Notes: a model not told the origin generated them from the letters alone. 64,000 nt of DNA from Daucus carota subsp. sativus (GCF_001625215.2 NC_030384.2:39838390-39902389), one strand, 5' to 3'. Shown: positions 1 through 12,960, counted from the stretch's first letter. A program made the numbers and translations.

Positions 1-1800
1 GTACAAACCTGGAGGAGACGTTTTTAGTAAAGCTGCTTTTCTCCATATAATCAATTTGTTACGTTGAGCGGTGAAGGGCCGTCAGAATGCAAAGCGGAAT
101 TTTATTTTAAATCTGCCGTTTTAGTTGAGAATAATCCACCATGCTATTTCACAGTCCATACTCCATACTACCATTTTTGTATATAAGATATATTTTATGA
201 TTTTCAAAAAGGTCTAGAATTTTCGAATTATGACGGGATAGTTTCTAATTGGGGTTACTTATGTATATAAATGAGATTCATTAATATATATTGTTATTTG
301 GTTAATAAATTACATTTATAAAAAATTGATAGATTTTATAATTTTGTGCTATCGTAGATCTCCTTTGTAATTATCAACATGCGAAACCTATCAAGTGGAT
401 TTTGGGTTCAGTAGGATCTGGCAAGCTCCTCTGAAAAACATGACATATTAGAGATAACAAATTAATTACTTAATATGTTATCGCAATTGAAGTTCGTCAA
501 ATATTCGACTTCGATTTTCTATCAGTTCAATATTTTTATTTAATTATCAATACAAAAATAAAATTATATTCAAAAATGAGCGTCGCAATCTATTCTCACC
601 TCAAAATTAATTTTTGACAGTGAAGAAAAATGATTAAATAGAATATGATTTGTGAGTAAAAACATAATCCCTCCCTTGTTCCCAATTATTTCTTCACGGT
701 TTCATCTTTGGATATGCTATCCAATTATTTACATTCCAAAACTTACAAAAAATAGTCAATATATCCCATCACTTCCCCAATTTTCTTCTATTATATATCA
801 CATTACTTTCACCCTATCATTTCTCCTTTTTATACATTAAAAATTAATAGTTCTCACCACTTCAACCACTTTTTTTTTCTTTTCTATTATTTTATACATC
901 TTCTTTAATCTCCGGGGCCAAACCATACGTAAACAATTGATTAGGACTGAGGTAGATCGGAGGAAGCATGGAGAAGATAAGAATCAAACTAGAACTAATG
1001 GGACTAGTACAAAAGAGGATTTGCATCACTAGCTAGCTAACGAAATATCTGTTGTCATATAAATTCTGTTCCTATTAATTTACGTTGAACCTTCTTTTGC
1101 ACACATTTAATTATTTAAAATTTGTTAATGTTAATTTGTATCAACTGATTGGATTAACGTTAATATCTAATGTTAATATCCAATTTACAGCTAATTTAGT
1201 CGCAGCCAAAAAAGGCTCCCGACAACTTATACGCTGACGATAGAAATATATTACTGCAACTGGATAAAAGAAATATCCAAGGGGAAACTAGCAAAAAATG
1301 TGGCACGTTATAACAAAAACTAAAAAGATTCACTGTAACTGTCTACTAAATCTGAACAACTAACTTAGCTGAATATGTATGTATCTAGCTCTCTAGATAG
1401 ACGCACTCACTTTCCAATCAGTGTGGCATGGATTCTGATCGCATCTGGTTCATCAAATCGAAGTAAATTAATATGACCCGGTCTCAGAAAAGTTAAAACC
1501 AAAGTTGAGTATCCAATTTTTTTTCTGCAGTTTCCATTTCATTACACAGTGAGGGTTCGGTTCCAAAGATGGACAAAATATATAGCTAACTATCTCTGAG
1601 ATTATAAGGGCTCTTACTTTTCAAATGGATTTCACATGGCCTTTGCTGTATGTTTACATAAAATGGAATCATGTCTTCCTGGCTTGTTTCGTTATATATT
1701 TTTAAAAGTAGATAGCTTAACCTAAAAATGAAATTATATAAAATTTATATTTTTAAATTGCTGTTGCAAAATTTAAATATTTACACGCATGATATATGTG
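1..1800. other. Intergenic DNA, no gene seen
   Basis: AT-rich sequence with only short, low-complexity reading frames on both strands. I see no conserved protein motif, RNA gene or clear transposon ends. It probably includes distal upstream sequence of the ERF gene at 3.1 kb, but no regulatory element can be assigned with confidence. Confidence 0.5.
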
Positions 1801-1997
1801 CCTGTTTGGCAACTAATTTTTGGTAAAATAAGCACTTATTTTTTTTAAAAAATGTAATTTTTTTAGATATACATGTTGCACAGGTGTTTCATATTCATTA
1901 TTTGGTAAAAAGTCAAAGGCTTATTTTAGAAGATAAATAAATTTGATGTACTTTTCTCCAAAATTAAGTCCTTATTTCTGATAAGTTTAGCCAAACG
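1801..1997. mobile_element. Small inverted-repeat MITE (GTTTGGC ends)
   Basis: The segment opens with CCTGTTTGGCAAC and closes with GTTTAGCCAAACG. Inside these ends, TAAGCACTTATT and AATAAGTCCTTATT are also inverted. This is the architecture of a small non-autonomous DNA transposon of the GTTTGGC type common in plant genomes. I found no convincing target-site duplication, so the superfamily is open. Confidence 0.45.
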
Positions 1998-2023
1998 ATT
2001 CTATAATATCAAAACCATGCGTG

Positions 2024-2775
2024 CTAGGACTGTAAACAGATAAAGTAGTTTGTAAAAAAATTGAGTTTAACTCGTTTAAATTAACTCGATTTTATTTTGC
2101 TTATCAAGAAAACACAATCTTAAACATGTAATTTCGCTTGATTTGTAAATGATCTTCAGTTGAGCTCAACTCGAGTTTGGCTCATTTACATCAAGATTAG
2201 CTCTCGGATAAAATTTGTATATAAAAAGTTATTTGCATAATTTTATTTCAAATTGGATATTTCAAATCATCAACATTAGAAACTTAGATACAACATGAGA
2301 TATATAACAATGCATGAGACACAAGACAACATAATAAATGTATATATTAGTTATGATTCTAGTGTAAGTGAATAATTATTATCATAATTAAACACTAATT
2401 TGGATGTAATCAACAAATTAGTAATTTATATTTTATTTATAAAAAGGATTAGTCGAGTAAAAAATACTTGAGAATTATATGTAAGTTGAGCGTGAGCGTA
2501 TTACAACATCATATTATACATATATGATGATAACTTGTAATACTATAATTAAATTTTACACATATGGTCTGTGTATAACTCGATTCTGTTCCAACTCGAT
2601 TCAAGTTAGTTTGATTCGAAATTTTTGTGAAAAAATTCATATTTGTTTTAATAATAAATGAGCCAATCTTGAACATTATTAGATGTTTGGTTGGAAAACT
2701 CGAATTAGCTCAACTTATTTGGAAAAAAAATATTCAAATTGATTCGACTCAGATTTCATTTGTTTAGATTCCTCA
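2024..2775. mobile_element. Degenerate hAT-like dispersed repeat
   Basis: It begins CTAGGACTGTAAACA and ends near TGTTTAGATTCCTCA, an imperfect inverted pair. The interior is rich in ACTCGA/TCGAGT words (lines around 2040-2200 and 2580-2760), like the widespread plant repeats that start TAGGGCTGTAAACGAG. No matching 8-bp flanks are visible, so this is probably an old copy. Confidence 0.4.
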
Positions 2776-3033
2776 TACTAGCTAGGTCTAAAATGTAAAA
2801 CCTACGAAATTTTGAAAATAAAACGATTACACGTTCCATGTTCCAAGTGAAAAATTAGATTCCTCCGAGAGAATAAAGAACTCGGAATAAAATAACAGCA
2901 AGTAATAATTACTACCACTTATGCTATCAGTTTTTCATGGAGTTGGATCAAACATATATAGTACATCCATATCTATCAAACTGAGTGTTGGCTGTTACCA
3001 TTCACTCTATAGAGTATGTTTTTTTGCCAAGGT

Positions 3034-3044
3034 CTATAAATATA
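3034..3044 (+). promoter_or_regulatory. TATA box of first ERF gene
   Basis: The CTATAAATATA string lies about 95 bp upstream of the ERF start codon at 3136, a normal spacing for a plant core promoter plus a short leader. Assignment is by position and consensus only. Confidence 0.5.
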
Positions 3045-3135
3045 GTATGTTCCTATCACAATCATACACATGTACTCTCTGTTTCCTCTTTTCTCTCCAA
3101 TTTTTTCTCATACTCTATAGATATTAATAAAATCC

Positions 3136-3798
3136 ATGAATTCACAGATGAACTATCCCTCTTCCCCTTATTCTTGGGATGAACTTCTCCATCATCACAG
3201 CTTCCTTCCATCTCCCCTAGAATATCATCAACTAAACTCACCACAACTCTTCAGTGCCTTCGCAGATCACGAACCACCAGAATCGTCCAATACATATTGG
3301 TCGAGGAGCACGAATAACGACGAAGAGATGATCTTGAAGATGAAACAAGAGCAAGAATTAATAGCGGATGATATAAAGAACGAGGAGAAACGTTACATAG
3401 GCGTTCGAAGACGGCCGTGGGGGAAATTTGCAGCGGAGATTCGAGATTCTACCAGAAATGGAAGGAGGGTTTGGCTGGGAACATTTGACAGCGACGAGGA
3501 GGCGGCCCTGGTGTATGATCAAGCTGCGTATTTGATGCGCGGATCTCTCGCTCATCTCAATTTTTCGGTGAAAAGAGTACAAGATTCTCTCCGAGAAGTC
3601 AAGTATAGGTGTAAGGAGGGATGTTCTCCTGCCGAGGCCTTAAAGGAGAGCCATAAGATGAGATGTAATACTATGAGAAGTAAGAACAAGAAGATTAACA
3701 AACAAAATAGTAATATGTTTGTATTCCAGGACTTGGGAGCTGATTTGCTAGAGGAGCTTCTTAACAAGTCTGCAGAGAGTTCTTCTACATGTTTTTAG
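3136..3798 (+). CDS. ERF transcription factor, group IX (ERF1B/ERF15-like)
   Basis: Intronless 220-residue protein. The AP2/ERF DNA-binding domain lies at about residues 86-145: it starts [18 protein letters not shown] and carries the WLGTF motif and the Ala/Asp residues that separate ERF from DREB proteins. Members of this family bind GCC-box promoters in the nucleus and switch on ethylene/jasmonate defence genes. The C-terminus has [14 protein letters not shown] (residues 196-209), an acidic-leucine motif of the EDLL activation type typical of group IX. The N-terminus has SWDELL. The segment [20 protein letters not shown] after the domain is also shared by ERF1B-like proteins. Met1 is chosen because a TATA box lies about 95 bp upstream; Met5 is an alternative start. 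A close paralogue lies at 13025-13693, so this is a tandem pair. The exact orthologue cannot be named. Confidence 0.95.
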   Translation: MNSQMNYPSSPYSWDELLHHHSFLPSPLEYHQLNSPQLFSAFADHEPPESSNTYWSRSTNNDEEMILKMKQEQELIADDIKNEEKRYIGVRRRPWGKFAAEIRDSTRNGRRVWLGTFDSDEEAALVYDQAAYLMRGSLAHLNFSVKRVQDSLREVKYRCKEGCSPAEALKESHKMRCNTMRSKNKKINKQNSNMFVFQDLGADLLEELLNKSAESSSTCF

Positions 3799-4027
3799 AC
3801 AGATTTACCCTTCATTTCTATTATTTTTTATCTTTCGTCAGTTTCATTTTCCAACCATCCCAGTTTATGAGAATAGAAAATATTGTAGGGTTTATAAGCT
3901 TACATTAAAGAAAACAAGAAGTAAACTCTTCTCATAGAAAGGCAAAGCATGATAAATCGTTTTCTGAAAGGTGGGCGTGAGCTCGACACTTTACCAGGTG
4001 AAACAATCTTGTTTTCGTTGTTTATTA

Positions 4028-4286
4028 CTCCCTCCGTCCCTAAATACTCTTCCCGTTTGCCTTTATCACGTTTGCCAACACACATTTTCTATCATTAATA
4101 TCTATAATTTCGTATTAGTATTAAATATAAAAATTTCACCGTATTAAAGTACTTGTAAATACGAATCCAATAAGATCACTCATGACTATATTTCGTCTTA
4201 TAGATTAGACGTAAATAAGTAATTTGTCTCATGTCATGAACAGTCCCGACATATGAAACGGGAAACGTTTAAAGAAACAGAGGGAG
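4028..4286. mobile_element. Stowaway-type MITE
   Basis: The ends are CTCCCTCCGTCCC... and ...CAGAGGGAG, flanked on both sides by the TA dinucleotide expected for Tc1/mariner-class Stowaway elements. Length is 259 bp. It lies about 230 bp downstream of the first ERF stop codon, so it may fall near or in the transcript's 3' flank. Confidence 0.8.
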
Positions 4287-6060
4287 TAATTTTTCATGTT
4301 GACAAGGAGCACATATTATATCACCCAATATTCGGAAACAATTTTATTTCTACAAAATTAATCAACGCCAACAGAGAATATTTATTTGCAATTTGTCATT
4401 TAGTGATCCCTTTCACTTTTCATCTTTCTTTCTGTCTTTTACTGAAAATATAATAATGTTTAGAAGTGTACTGTTAATGGATAAAGATATAGATAGGTTT
4501 CTTACTTTACCGACTCACGATCCAGTTCCCATGTTATGAAAGTTTATTGTTATGGTAACTGTATTATATAAGAAAGTCATGATACTTATCTATCGACAAG
4601 AACATATGTAAGTGAGTTGATAATATACCAAGTTGCACTATTTTCAAAAAAAAAAAATTACCAAGTTGCACTATTTATAATGCTTATATTTCGTACAGAT
4701 ATAAATTCGTTATTGCTGTTGAAATAAGTTTATATGTCGTAATAGGCAAGTTAATAATTTAATTATTAATGCTACAGTACTTTTAAAAATAATCACAAAG
4801 AGAAAATGAAAAATCTACTAATAAGTCAATATTATCTTAAGACAATTATTTGAAGAAGGAAGAATGAGTATTCAATTCAGTCGATCTTGCATAGCTGCAG
4901 GTGACTATATATATATATATTCTTAGTTTGATGAAGAATTGACGAAAATACACTATATTTATTAAGAAGGTGTAACGATATCGACAAAAAAAGCGTTAGT
5001 GGTAGATATTTTGACGAAAAAATGACTACGAGGATGGTAAAGAAAATTGTGCAATTCTGAAATGACCAAGATTAATTAGTGATGAACTCTGGTTTATGGA
5101 CGAGAGACGAAACAATATCAGATTAATGAATTTTTTATCTCCCTCCAACCCTCACCGTTTGATTATTCAGCAAATTAAGTTGGAAAGGAAGATTTATGTT
5201 TGCGAATTTGTTCATAATGGTGGGAAGTATCTTTTACTAGCAAAAAATTACTCTTAAATTTCTTTTTTTTTTTTGTCGTAATTTATCTATCTTCTCTCCT
5301 CTAAAACTTCATAGCAGAAAATATTATCACTTTTTCTCTTCTTTTTGTACCTTAATTTGGGAGTTCAATATTAATATCTTCTAGTTATATTATGCAAAGA
5401 AAATATATTTAATAAATATTAAAGAAAAGATAAGAACATTAAAAGTACTTTCTCCTCCGTCTTCTAATAAATTACAAATTATTCAGTAATTTTTATGAAT
5501 TTTATCCAAAAATAGGAGTTGTAAATTGTCATGGCGACCAATGAATAGTATCGGTAATTTATATATACTTGAATTTCAATAATTAAGACTATCATTACAA
5601 CTACTTATCTAAAAAAACATCACATAATATAGAATATTTTAAGGTTTAAGTAAAGTATGTCCAAGTTCTGAATATCGTAAGCAGTGTTTACATAGTAAAC
5701 GACAATGTATAATGCTGTTGATGTTCAGTTCAAGGCTCCTCGACACTTGGCCGGGGGATGTTTCAAAGTCTGTTTGAGGATCAGCTGATCATGTTTTGCA
5801 TCTTCCCGGAAGGCAAGTCATTTCTTCTTTCATTTTATCACTATATATCTTTCTAAGTTTACTCCCGACATCTATAATTAACTTTGAAACCGCGGATATG
5901 TTCACCAAATTAATGGCGACTTGTATTTAACAATCTGTTCTGTCATCTGTTCATAACTACAAAAAAATGCAGGAAACAAACGACATTTATCTGACAAGCT
6001 AACGTAAACATGTACGTACTATCCTTCCTTTGAACTACATTCCGTCTCAAGGGTTTCATA
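4287..6060. other. Intergenic DNA, no gene seen
   Basis: AT-rich and with no coding signal. It contains a small duplication (ACCAAGTTGCACTATTT twice, around 4628 and 4662) and a short (TA)n run near 4908. Nothing else can be supported. Confidence 0.5.
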
Positions 6061-6342
6061 TTTAAATGCCAATTCGTTGTATAGTATATTTTCGTGTCAT
6101 GCGCTCGAAGACCAAACACAAAACCTACCTATTTATTATTCGTGTATTTTCATGTTGTATATCTCTGTTTTCGTGTCGATCTTGTGTCGTGTTTAGTATA
6201 AAATCGAATTTAAATATAAATAAAATATAAATATAAATTTATGTAAATATTAGGTTTCTGGGTAAATTTTTTACAAAATTATATGAAATATATACACTTA
6301 AATCATTTATACTTACAAGTTACAATATTATAAACTATGCTT

Positions 6343-6381
<39 letters not shown>

Positions 6382-6560
6382 ATATACATATTTATAATTA
6401 AATATTAATTTGTAATTATATTTATTTCATTTACCTCGTGTCGTGTCGTGTACCTAAATAGGTAAACACAAAACCAACGCTACATCTCAGTCGTATACTT
6501 CGTGTTCGTGTATTTTTCGTGTTGTGTCCTCAAAATGCAAATACAAATATTAAATTTTTA
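6061..6560. repeat. TTTCGTG-rich repeat related to the hAT MITE at 62.8 kb
   Basis: The words TTTCGTGTCATG, CGTGTCGTGTCGTGTACC and TTTTTCGTGTTGTGTCC recur here, as they do in the better-preserved element at 62806-63390, and ATGCCAATTCG at the left resembles the complement of that element's end. This is most likely a degenerate member of the same family. No target duplication was found, so the limits are approximate. Confidence 0.4.
6349..6376. repeat. (AT)n microsatellite
   Basis: An uninterrupted AT dinucleotide run of about 14 units inside the TTTCGTG-rich repeat. Likely length-polymorphic. Confidence 0.9.
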
Positions 6561-7250
6561 GTGATTTTCTTATCGTATGAAAATTTATTGGGTCTAGACT
6601 TTCATATAGCTAGGATTTTAGCCCAGTTTTGGGATTAGTTTCACATATCATCCAAATTAAAGAATTCTTACCTTACATTAGAGATATGTACTGATATAAC
6701 CTAATTATATACATGCAGTATAATTTTTTAAAATAAATATTCTTATATAATCTATATTATATTTTATGTCTCCATCCCTGAGTAGTATATGTTTATTGTT
6801 TGCCCGTATTTTAAGACTTCTACAAAGTATAGCATGTTTTTTTTGAAAAATTATTTTTTGGTATAAAAGTTTAAATATCAAACTTTTATTTAGGGAAAAT
6901 AATTTTAAAAAATAATTATAGAACTATACTTTAAAAAACACTTAAAAACATGTGTCAGTATAATACAATGGTGGCTGACTATGAAAATCGATAGCTACTA
7001 TACATATGACAAAATTATGCATAAAGTAAATAATGTGCAACTACTACGTGGTTTGCGAACCATTTGCGCAAGCACGCGTTATGGTTATAGACCAAGTATT
7101 TATCAAATGTCTAAAAAGGAAGAAAATTTTTATCAATAAAACGAAAAAAAATGTAAGCTTGCGACGATAGAATTGTAAGTAGCATTATTCATTGCAGGTA
7201 TTTAAATCAGAGATTCAAAGATGAGAAACATATAGCACTACCAATAATAA

Positions 7251-7616
7251 GAGTATCTCCAACCATACAAACCCCTTAGCTAAAAAGTGGGTTGACATTT
7301 CAAATATTAAAAATTTAGCCAACTTATTGAAAAAATCATACTCCAACCACGTGAACTTGTTGTCTATAATGCCAACCTCCTATGAATAGTTATATTTGTC
7401 GAACCTCTACAGGTCTGTAATCATTTATTACCATATTAAACTGATATATTTTATTTTAACAAACTAAAATATTAATAACATTCTATTTTTAAATTATAGC
7501 CAACCAATACAGCCAATACCATTGAAGTACAATGTCTTACAGGTTCAGCAAATTTTACATAATTTCTTACAGGTTTAACTTAGCCAACGATTAACGCCAT
7601 GCCATTGGAGATGCTC
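7251..7616. mobile_element. Tourist-like MITE (TAA target duplication)
   Basis: The terminal inverted repeats are GAGTATCTCCAACCAT at the left and the complement of GAGCATCTCCAATGGCATGG at the right. TAA lies directly outside both ends (7248-7250 and 7617-7619). The 3-bp TWA duplication and GAGCATCTCC ends point to a PIF/Harbinger (Tourist) element of 366 bp. A second member with the same end sequence is at 27014-27375. Confidence 0.75.
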
Positions 7617-8316
7617 TAAGGTCGAGCAAAGCATATGTCTACTGGGAATGAGACAGCTAAAACATATAAAAGTCTATTAAAAACGTAATAATCCAGATCC
7701 ATTCGGACGTGACATTAGAATAACAATTTCTAAAAAGCATACAGCTCAGAAAAACAAATCCAGAACTGAAATGTTAATGACTTTTTCTTAAACCCTAATG
7801 TTCACTTAATCTTCTTCATGAATTAGTGGAAAATACTTCTGATTTATTATTGTAATGTTCCGAATTGCATACGATTAAGTTAGTACAGTTGTGAAGGCCT
7901 CCCTCCATTTAAAAACATCTAGTCATCCGCTAATTGGGTATTAGTTTTTTCCCAGCATACTGGCTAGGCTAATTTAAATAAAAGTTCTGATTCCTCGTTG
8001 TCTAACAAGTTGTAGATCAATCATTTAAGCGCAACTAAATGTGATTATATTATAATTAAATAATAATTAATCTCGTTCTTCTGTGACGAGGTTGGTTATA
8101 ATAAAATGAATCTAGCTAGGAGTTTGTTGGTAGTTGATATTCGACAAATAAGACACAATATATATGTGAATATGAAGAAGCTAGAAATACTTTTCATTAA
8201 TTAAGTATTCAGGATGTTTGTATTGTTAAAGTTGGAATAAATCATGTACGGTTTCTGTTATAAGCTTAATATCAAAACACAGCAGTTGGACCATTTTCAA
8301 AACAAGAAGCAACGCC

Positions 8317-8418
8317 TTGCGCCGACGAATAAGACAAATCCGCGTTTCATGTTTTTCGAATCTAACATGCGCTTCCCCGCATATATGAAAATAAAAGAAA
8401 TATCCGCACACAAATACA
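8317..8418. repeat. Duplicated flank segment shared with 16.6 kb
   Basis: The segment shares CGCCGACGAA, AAGACAAA, ATCTAACATGC and AAATATCC, in the same order and spacing, with 16629-16710. The two copies sit downstream of the first and second ERF genes respectively, so they probably belong to the duplication that made the ERF pair. The inverted-repeat element at 8422 follows the copy directly. Confidence 0.55.
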
Positions 8419-8421
8419 GTT

Positions 8422-8817
8422 AAGTTCAATGGAGACCACATTTTTGCTGGAGACCTGAAGACCACATATGTTCTGCAAGTAAAATATTTCATAAAAACAT
8501 TGCAAAATGTATAGTTTTACAAATTATGTTTTACGAAATCATTATTTCATTTAAAATCTTGAATATCATATAAGATTTACATGTGGAACATTACAAAATG
8601 TTTTGTTCTATGAAATATGTTTAGTTTGCAGAACATTTGTTCAACTTGCAGAACATACATTATCTACTTATTAAATAGAGATGATCTTCAATAATTTTAA
8701 TGAATACATGATATTTGTAGAACATATTTTACAAAATAATGTATTTTATAGTATTTTGATTGCAGAACATACGTGGTCTCCGAGGTCTCCGATGAAACAG
8801 CGGTCTCCATAGAACTT
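8422..8817. mobile_element. Foldback/inverted-repeat element (GGAGACC ends)
   Basis: Left end AAGTTCAATGGAGACC pairs with right end GGTCTCCATAGAACTT. The pairing continues inward through GGAGACCT, GACCACATATGTTCTGCAA and its complement near 8761-8780, giving terminal inverted repeats of roughly 60 bp. Several TTGCAGAACAT words lie inside. No target-site duplication is obvious, so the superfamily is unassigned (hAT or Mutator possible). Confidence 0.6.
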
Positions 8818-10278
8818 TCCTCGGGAAACTTATATTACTATTACTATATTAACAAAACATGAAACATCTGAACAAACTAGCGGTTTGCTGGAGAAATCTA
8901 TGGGCCAACCGCCTGGCTATAGCAATAAATCTATCGAAAAGAAATTTATTACTATGTAGTTTTGTTTAATCCCAAAGGATAGTTATAAATATTGTTAACT
9001 AAAAGTATAAATATATATAAATGTTTAGGTAAAAAATTTATTGAACCGGTAAACTTTTGCCTTTAATGGTATTACTTATTAGCTATAATGATGATATATA
9101 TTTAAAATTTTGTTATCTTCTTCAAAAAATAAATAAATTTGTTATTTTGTTATTTTTAAATTCTCACAATTATATTATCAAATAATAATGATTTCTTCAA
9201 AAACAACTTTCTTATAAATTCAGTCAAATAAATAATTTATATAAATATATATGTCATTCTAATTAATTAAAATAATATTACTATTTAAAAATCAATTATT
9301 TTACTATTCTTAAATTTATTGGCTAAATTTTCGCATAGTAGTTACCAACTGTAAATAAATCTCATAAATAAATTAATTTTTGAATTTAATCATATGAAGT
9401 TTTTATACAAAAATATATGTTATTTAATTAAATAAATAATTTTATATCCTAATGCAAATGATATATTATAAACGATATAAAATCTTATATTCTCATGCAA
9501 ATGCTAAAATAGTATAAAATAAATATTATCTAAAAATTTACAGCAACGGCAAGACATTTCATTTAATGGTATTAGATATAATGATTAACTGTATTTGAAA
9601 AACAACTTTTACTTTTATTTTTGAATTTCAACAGCTATCTTTATAAAAATGATTGTTATGAATTATTAATAAAAATCAATTATTTTATTTAATACAAGTG
9701 AAAACAAAATAAATAATCATATTTAATGATGTAGTTGTAATATTTTAAATATTAGAATAATTAGTTAACAAACATTACTTTTATATATTATAAAACATTA
9801 AACTATTTTTCTATATCAGTAATTTTATAAATATATAATATATATTAAAATAATTATTTTTTAATAAAATATTTTTACCACTAATTACATAAAATTAAAA
9901 TATTATAACTAATTAGTAAATACATATAAACACACATAGATATAGAAGACCGATATTTGATAGCTATAATTTTACATAACCAGTATCCATCATTGGAGTG
10001 ACTCGAGTTTAAACAACAGCTAAAATAATGTCACATATATAAACTTATCTGAGAGGTGAGTCCGGTTGGAGACACTCTTATTTGTTTATTTTTATTTTTG
10101 ATTAAAATTTCAGAAAAGTTGACATCCTTTAGTTTATATTTGCAAGATTACACATGCAATTATAAATTTCAATTAATAAAATAAGCACAGGTGCAATGTA
10201 ACTTTTGTTGTCGATATCCATTTCTATTTCATAAATATATAATTTTCTAGATGAAATATATTAAAGACATTAATTAAA
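8818..10278. other. Very AT-rich intergenic DNA
   Basis: No open frame longer than noise and no conserved motif. The sequence from about 9.0 to 9.9 kb is extremely AT-rich. A stretch near 10060-10080 (GGTTGGAGACACTCTTA) resembles a Tourist-type end, but I could not find its partner. Confidence 0.45.
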
Positions 10279-11004
10279 GGGATCTTTTTAAAAATACCCA
10301 TCTGTAAAATTATTTTTTTAAAAATACTACCATCTTTTTCATTGTTTTTAAAAATACCTTTTCATAAATTTTTTTTTTCAAAAATACGATTTGCAACCTC
10401 ATTTGCAACCTTGGGCGGCGCAGCCGTAAAAGTTGCAAATGAGGTTGCAAAATTTGCAAATGAGGTTGCAAAAGTTGCAAATGAGGTTGCAAAAATTGCA
10501 AATAAAAATGGAAAGTTGCAACTGTTGCAACTGCAGTTGCAACTGTTGCAACTGCAGTTGCAACTGTTGCAACTGCATTTGCAACTAGTTCAACTGAAAA
10601 CTGTAAGTTGCAAAAGTTGCAAATGAGGTTGCAAACGAAGTTGCAACTGCAGTTGCAACTTCATTTGCAACCTCAGTTGCAACTAAATGCAACTGAAAAC
10701 TATATATAGTTGTAAATGAGGTTGCAAAAGTTGCAAATGAGGTTGCAACTGCAGTTGCAACTTTTGCAACCTCAGTTGCAACTAAATGCAACTGAAAACT
10801 GTAAGTAACAACAGATGTATGGTGTGCCCCTGGCGGGGCCATTAGATTACAATAGAATCATCTGAATGCAACCATAGGTTGCAAAAGTTGCAAACAGTAT
10901 ATTTGAAATTTTTTTTTTATGAAAAGGTATTTTTAAAATTAATTCTGGAAGGTAGTATTTTTGAAAATAATAAAAGAAAAGGTAGGTAGTTTTGTAGATT
11001 TCCC
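10279..11004. mobile_element. Mutator-like MITE with internal minisatellite
   Basis: The element starts GGGATC and ends GATTTCCC. It is flanked by a perfect 9-bp duplication TTAATTAAA (10270-10278 and 11005-11013), the length made by Mutator-like transposases. Both end regions repeat AAAAATAC in inverted orientation (TTAAAAATACCTTTTCATAAA is mirrored near 10915-10935). The centre, 10385-10890, is built of TTGCAACT, CTGCAGTTGCAAC and AAATGAGGTTGCAAA repeats. It encodes no transposase, so it is non-autonomous. The repeats leave reading frames open on both strands, but these are by-products. Confidence 0.75.
10385..10885. repeat. TTGCAACT/CTGCAG minisatellite
   Basis: Overlapping direct and palindromic units, e.g. 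TTGCAACTGCAGTTGCAACT and GAGGTTGCAAAAGTTGCAAAT, repeated many times. A longer unit ending AACTAAATGCAACTGAAAACT occurs around 10681 and 10781. The array lies wholly inside the Mutator-like element and can form many local hairpins. Confidence 0.85.
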
Positions 11005-11013
11005 TTAATTAAA

Positions 11014-12940
11014 TTATCATGCACTTGCCTTCCACCGGTCTATCTTTTGATTCGAGAAAAAGACAACGTCCTGTAATCCTTAAAAGGACAAGATAATAAC
11101 CGTTCACGATAAATAAAACAAATTTTATCATCTCAAAATTTGATGAGAACGTTTATCAATTATATATTAAAATAATTGTATGTATCTAATATTCAAAGGT
11201 GGATCTTTTTATTAAATATTATAATTCGTAAGTCATCAATAAATCAAAATTACCGAAACAAACATGTTTAATCTCTAGTTTATTATATTAAATCACATCA
11301 AATCATAAATTATAATTATCTTGTACATATTCACGTATTTGGATAGTCATATTTGGATATAGTTAGCAACAGACATGTGTTCATCCTAATTTTTTAAAAA
11401 TAACTTTTATCATTTTGAATATATATAATTAAAATCCCATGTAAATATATAAATATATTTTGTGAAAATTTAGTTGTTGTCTGTCGAAAATAACCATCCT
11501 ACATCCGTTCGGGTAGTAATAATATACACATAATCATGTCCTTCCGGCATGAAAAAACTAGAATCTAACTAGAGATATAAATACAGAAATCTTCATCTAA
11601 ACAACATCCAAATTATTAGACTAATTGTTTACAACAAAGAAAAGCTAATTGAACATGATCCAACAAAAAGGGTAAGAAATTAAGCTAATTAAATGGTGCA
11701 GCTGGTTATTACCTAATATGTAAATAAGTAGTAACTAAACAGCAAAAGGAGATCCGACACTTTAACATTTTATATTCAGATCGTAAGTAATTATAATATT
11801 ACCACTACAAGGATAGATATGTCCCAGGGGAGAGGAGAAAAGATAAGGCTGTGTGAATTGAGAGTCTGAGACAAGTGACAACAACTGTACGAGCATTTGA
11901 CTAAATTTATTTTTCAAAAATAAAGACTTAGATGAAAAAAAGGTATATCAGAGTTGTATTTTTCCTAAAGTAAAATTGTATTTTATTGTCAAATAATGAA
12001 TACAAAATACTTCTTTCATATTTACATCAAAAAAATCATTTAGAAAATAAAATAGAATTACTTTCTAAGAAATATTGTTGCCCAACATAGACATAGAACC
12101 ATTTGAGTGAGTGTAAAATAAATATTTTTATTTAAAGTAAATAAATGAAATAGAAGTTAGACATAAGTTAAGACTTATAATAAGTGATTAAAATGCTGCG
12201 GAAAGAAGTAGAAATGATGAAATAAAAGATTGTACACAAAGTATATGAATGAATGATTCTAACTTAACTTATAGATGCAGAAATCGGGTTTAAAAGGTGC
12301 GGTCAAACACCACCACGGTATAAGCACATTAACAGACTAATATTTTGAACAACTCACCGGCTGCGTATCTATCTATTTACCCACAACCTATAGGTTCGTT
12401 ACGATCGTCGAGTTTCATGAAACGATCAAATTTCTTTAATATACAATTTCGTTTCTGATAAAATACCTAAATTACAAAACCTGCAATAAAACTACTTTAA
12501 TTAATTCATATTGGTTAAAAGCTAACTGCTTGACTAATCAATGCTAAAAAGCAAACCGCCAGAAGTGGTATCATTTCGAGAGAAATCATCATCATCAGGG
12601 CTGTGTAATTCTGCTCAACATATATACAAAAAGATGAAAATGTGAAACATATATACACTGAAAACGTACATGGCTCATATATATATTTGACCAGGTTCGA
12701 GAGTCACCGTATATAGATCTAATGGCTGCATTGATTTTTATATGGGTACAAAATAATGTGTTAAGGTTTTAGAACCCACGTTTTATTGCGCATCCGCCAT
12801 CTTAATCTGTCTAATTAATTTAATATCACTTGCAAAAAGAGTAATATTCTATCTTTCATTGCCCTGCGTATCACCTTACTATTGATTATATATACGAGCA
12901 CATTACGTCGAATACGTGTACTTACATCTGATATATGCAC
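11014..12940. other. Intergenic DNA upstream of second ERF gene
   Basis: AT-rich with no supported gene or intact transposon. The part nearest 12.9 kb is presumably the promoter of the ERF gene at 13025. No clear cis-element set can be assigned. Confidence 0.45.
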
Positions 12941-12951
12941 TTTCCCTGCTC

Positions 12952-12960
12952 TTTATAGAA
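12952..12960 (+). promoter_or_regulatory. Probable TATA box of second ERF gene
   Basis: TTTATAGAA lies about 70 bp before the start codon at 13025. It is weaker than the box upstream of the first ERF gene, and the call rests on position alone. Confidence 0.35.

Noticed and set aside
3358..3767. Minus-strand open frames under the first ERF gene (and the equivalent at 13181-13665)
   Set aside because: They are antisense shadows of the conserved AP2 domain. They appear in both copies only because the sense strand is conserved.
10310..10842. Overlapping open frames on both strands encoding Gln/Leu- or Val/Ala-rich repeats
   Set aside because: They are produced by the TTGCAAC minisatellite inside a transposable element. 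No known protein motif is present.
10385..10885. CRISPR-like array
   Set aside because: The units are short, overlapping and palindromic, with no unique spacers of constant length, and the DNA is plant nuclear.
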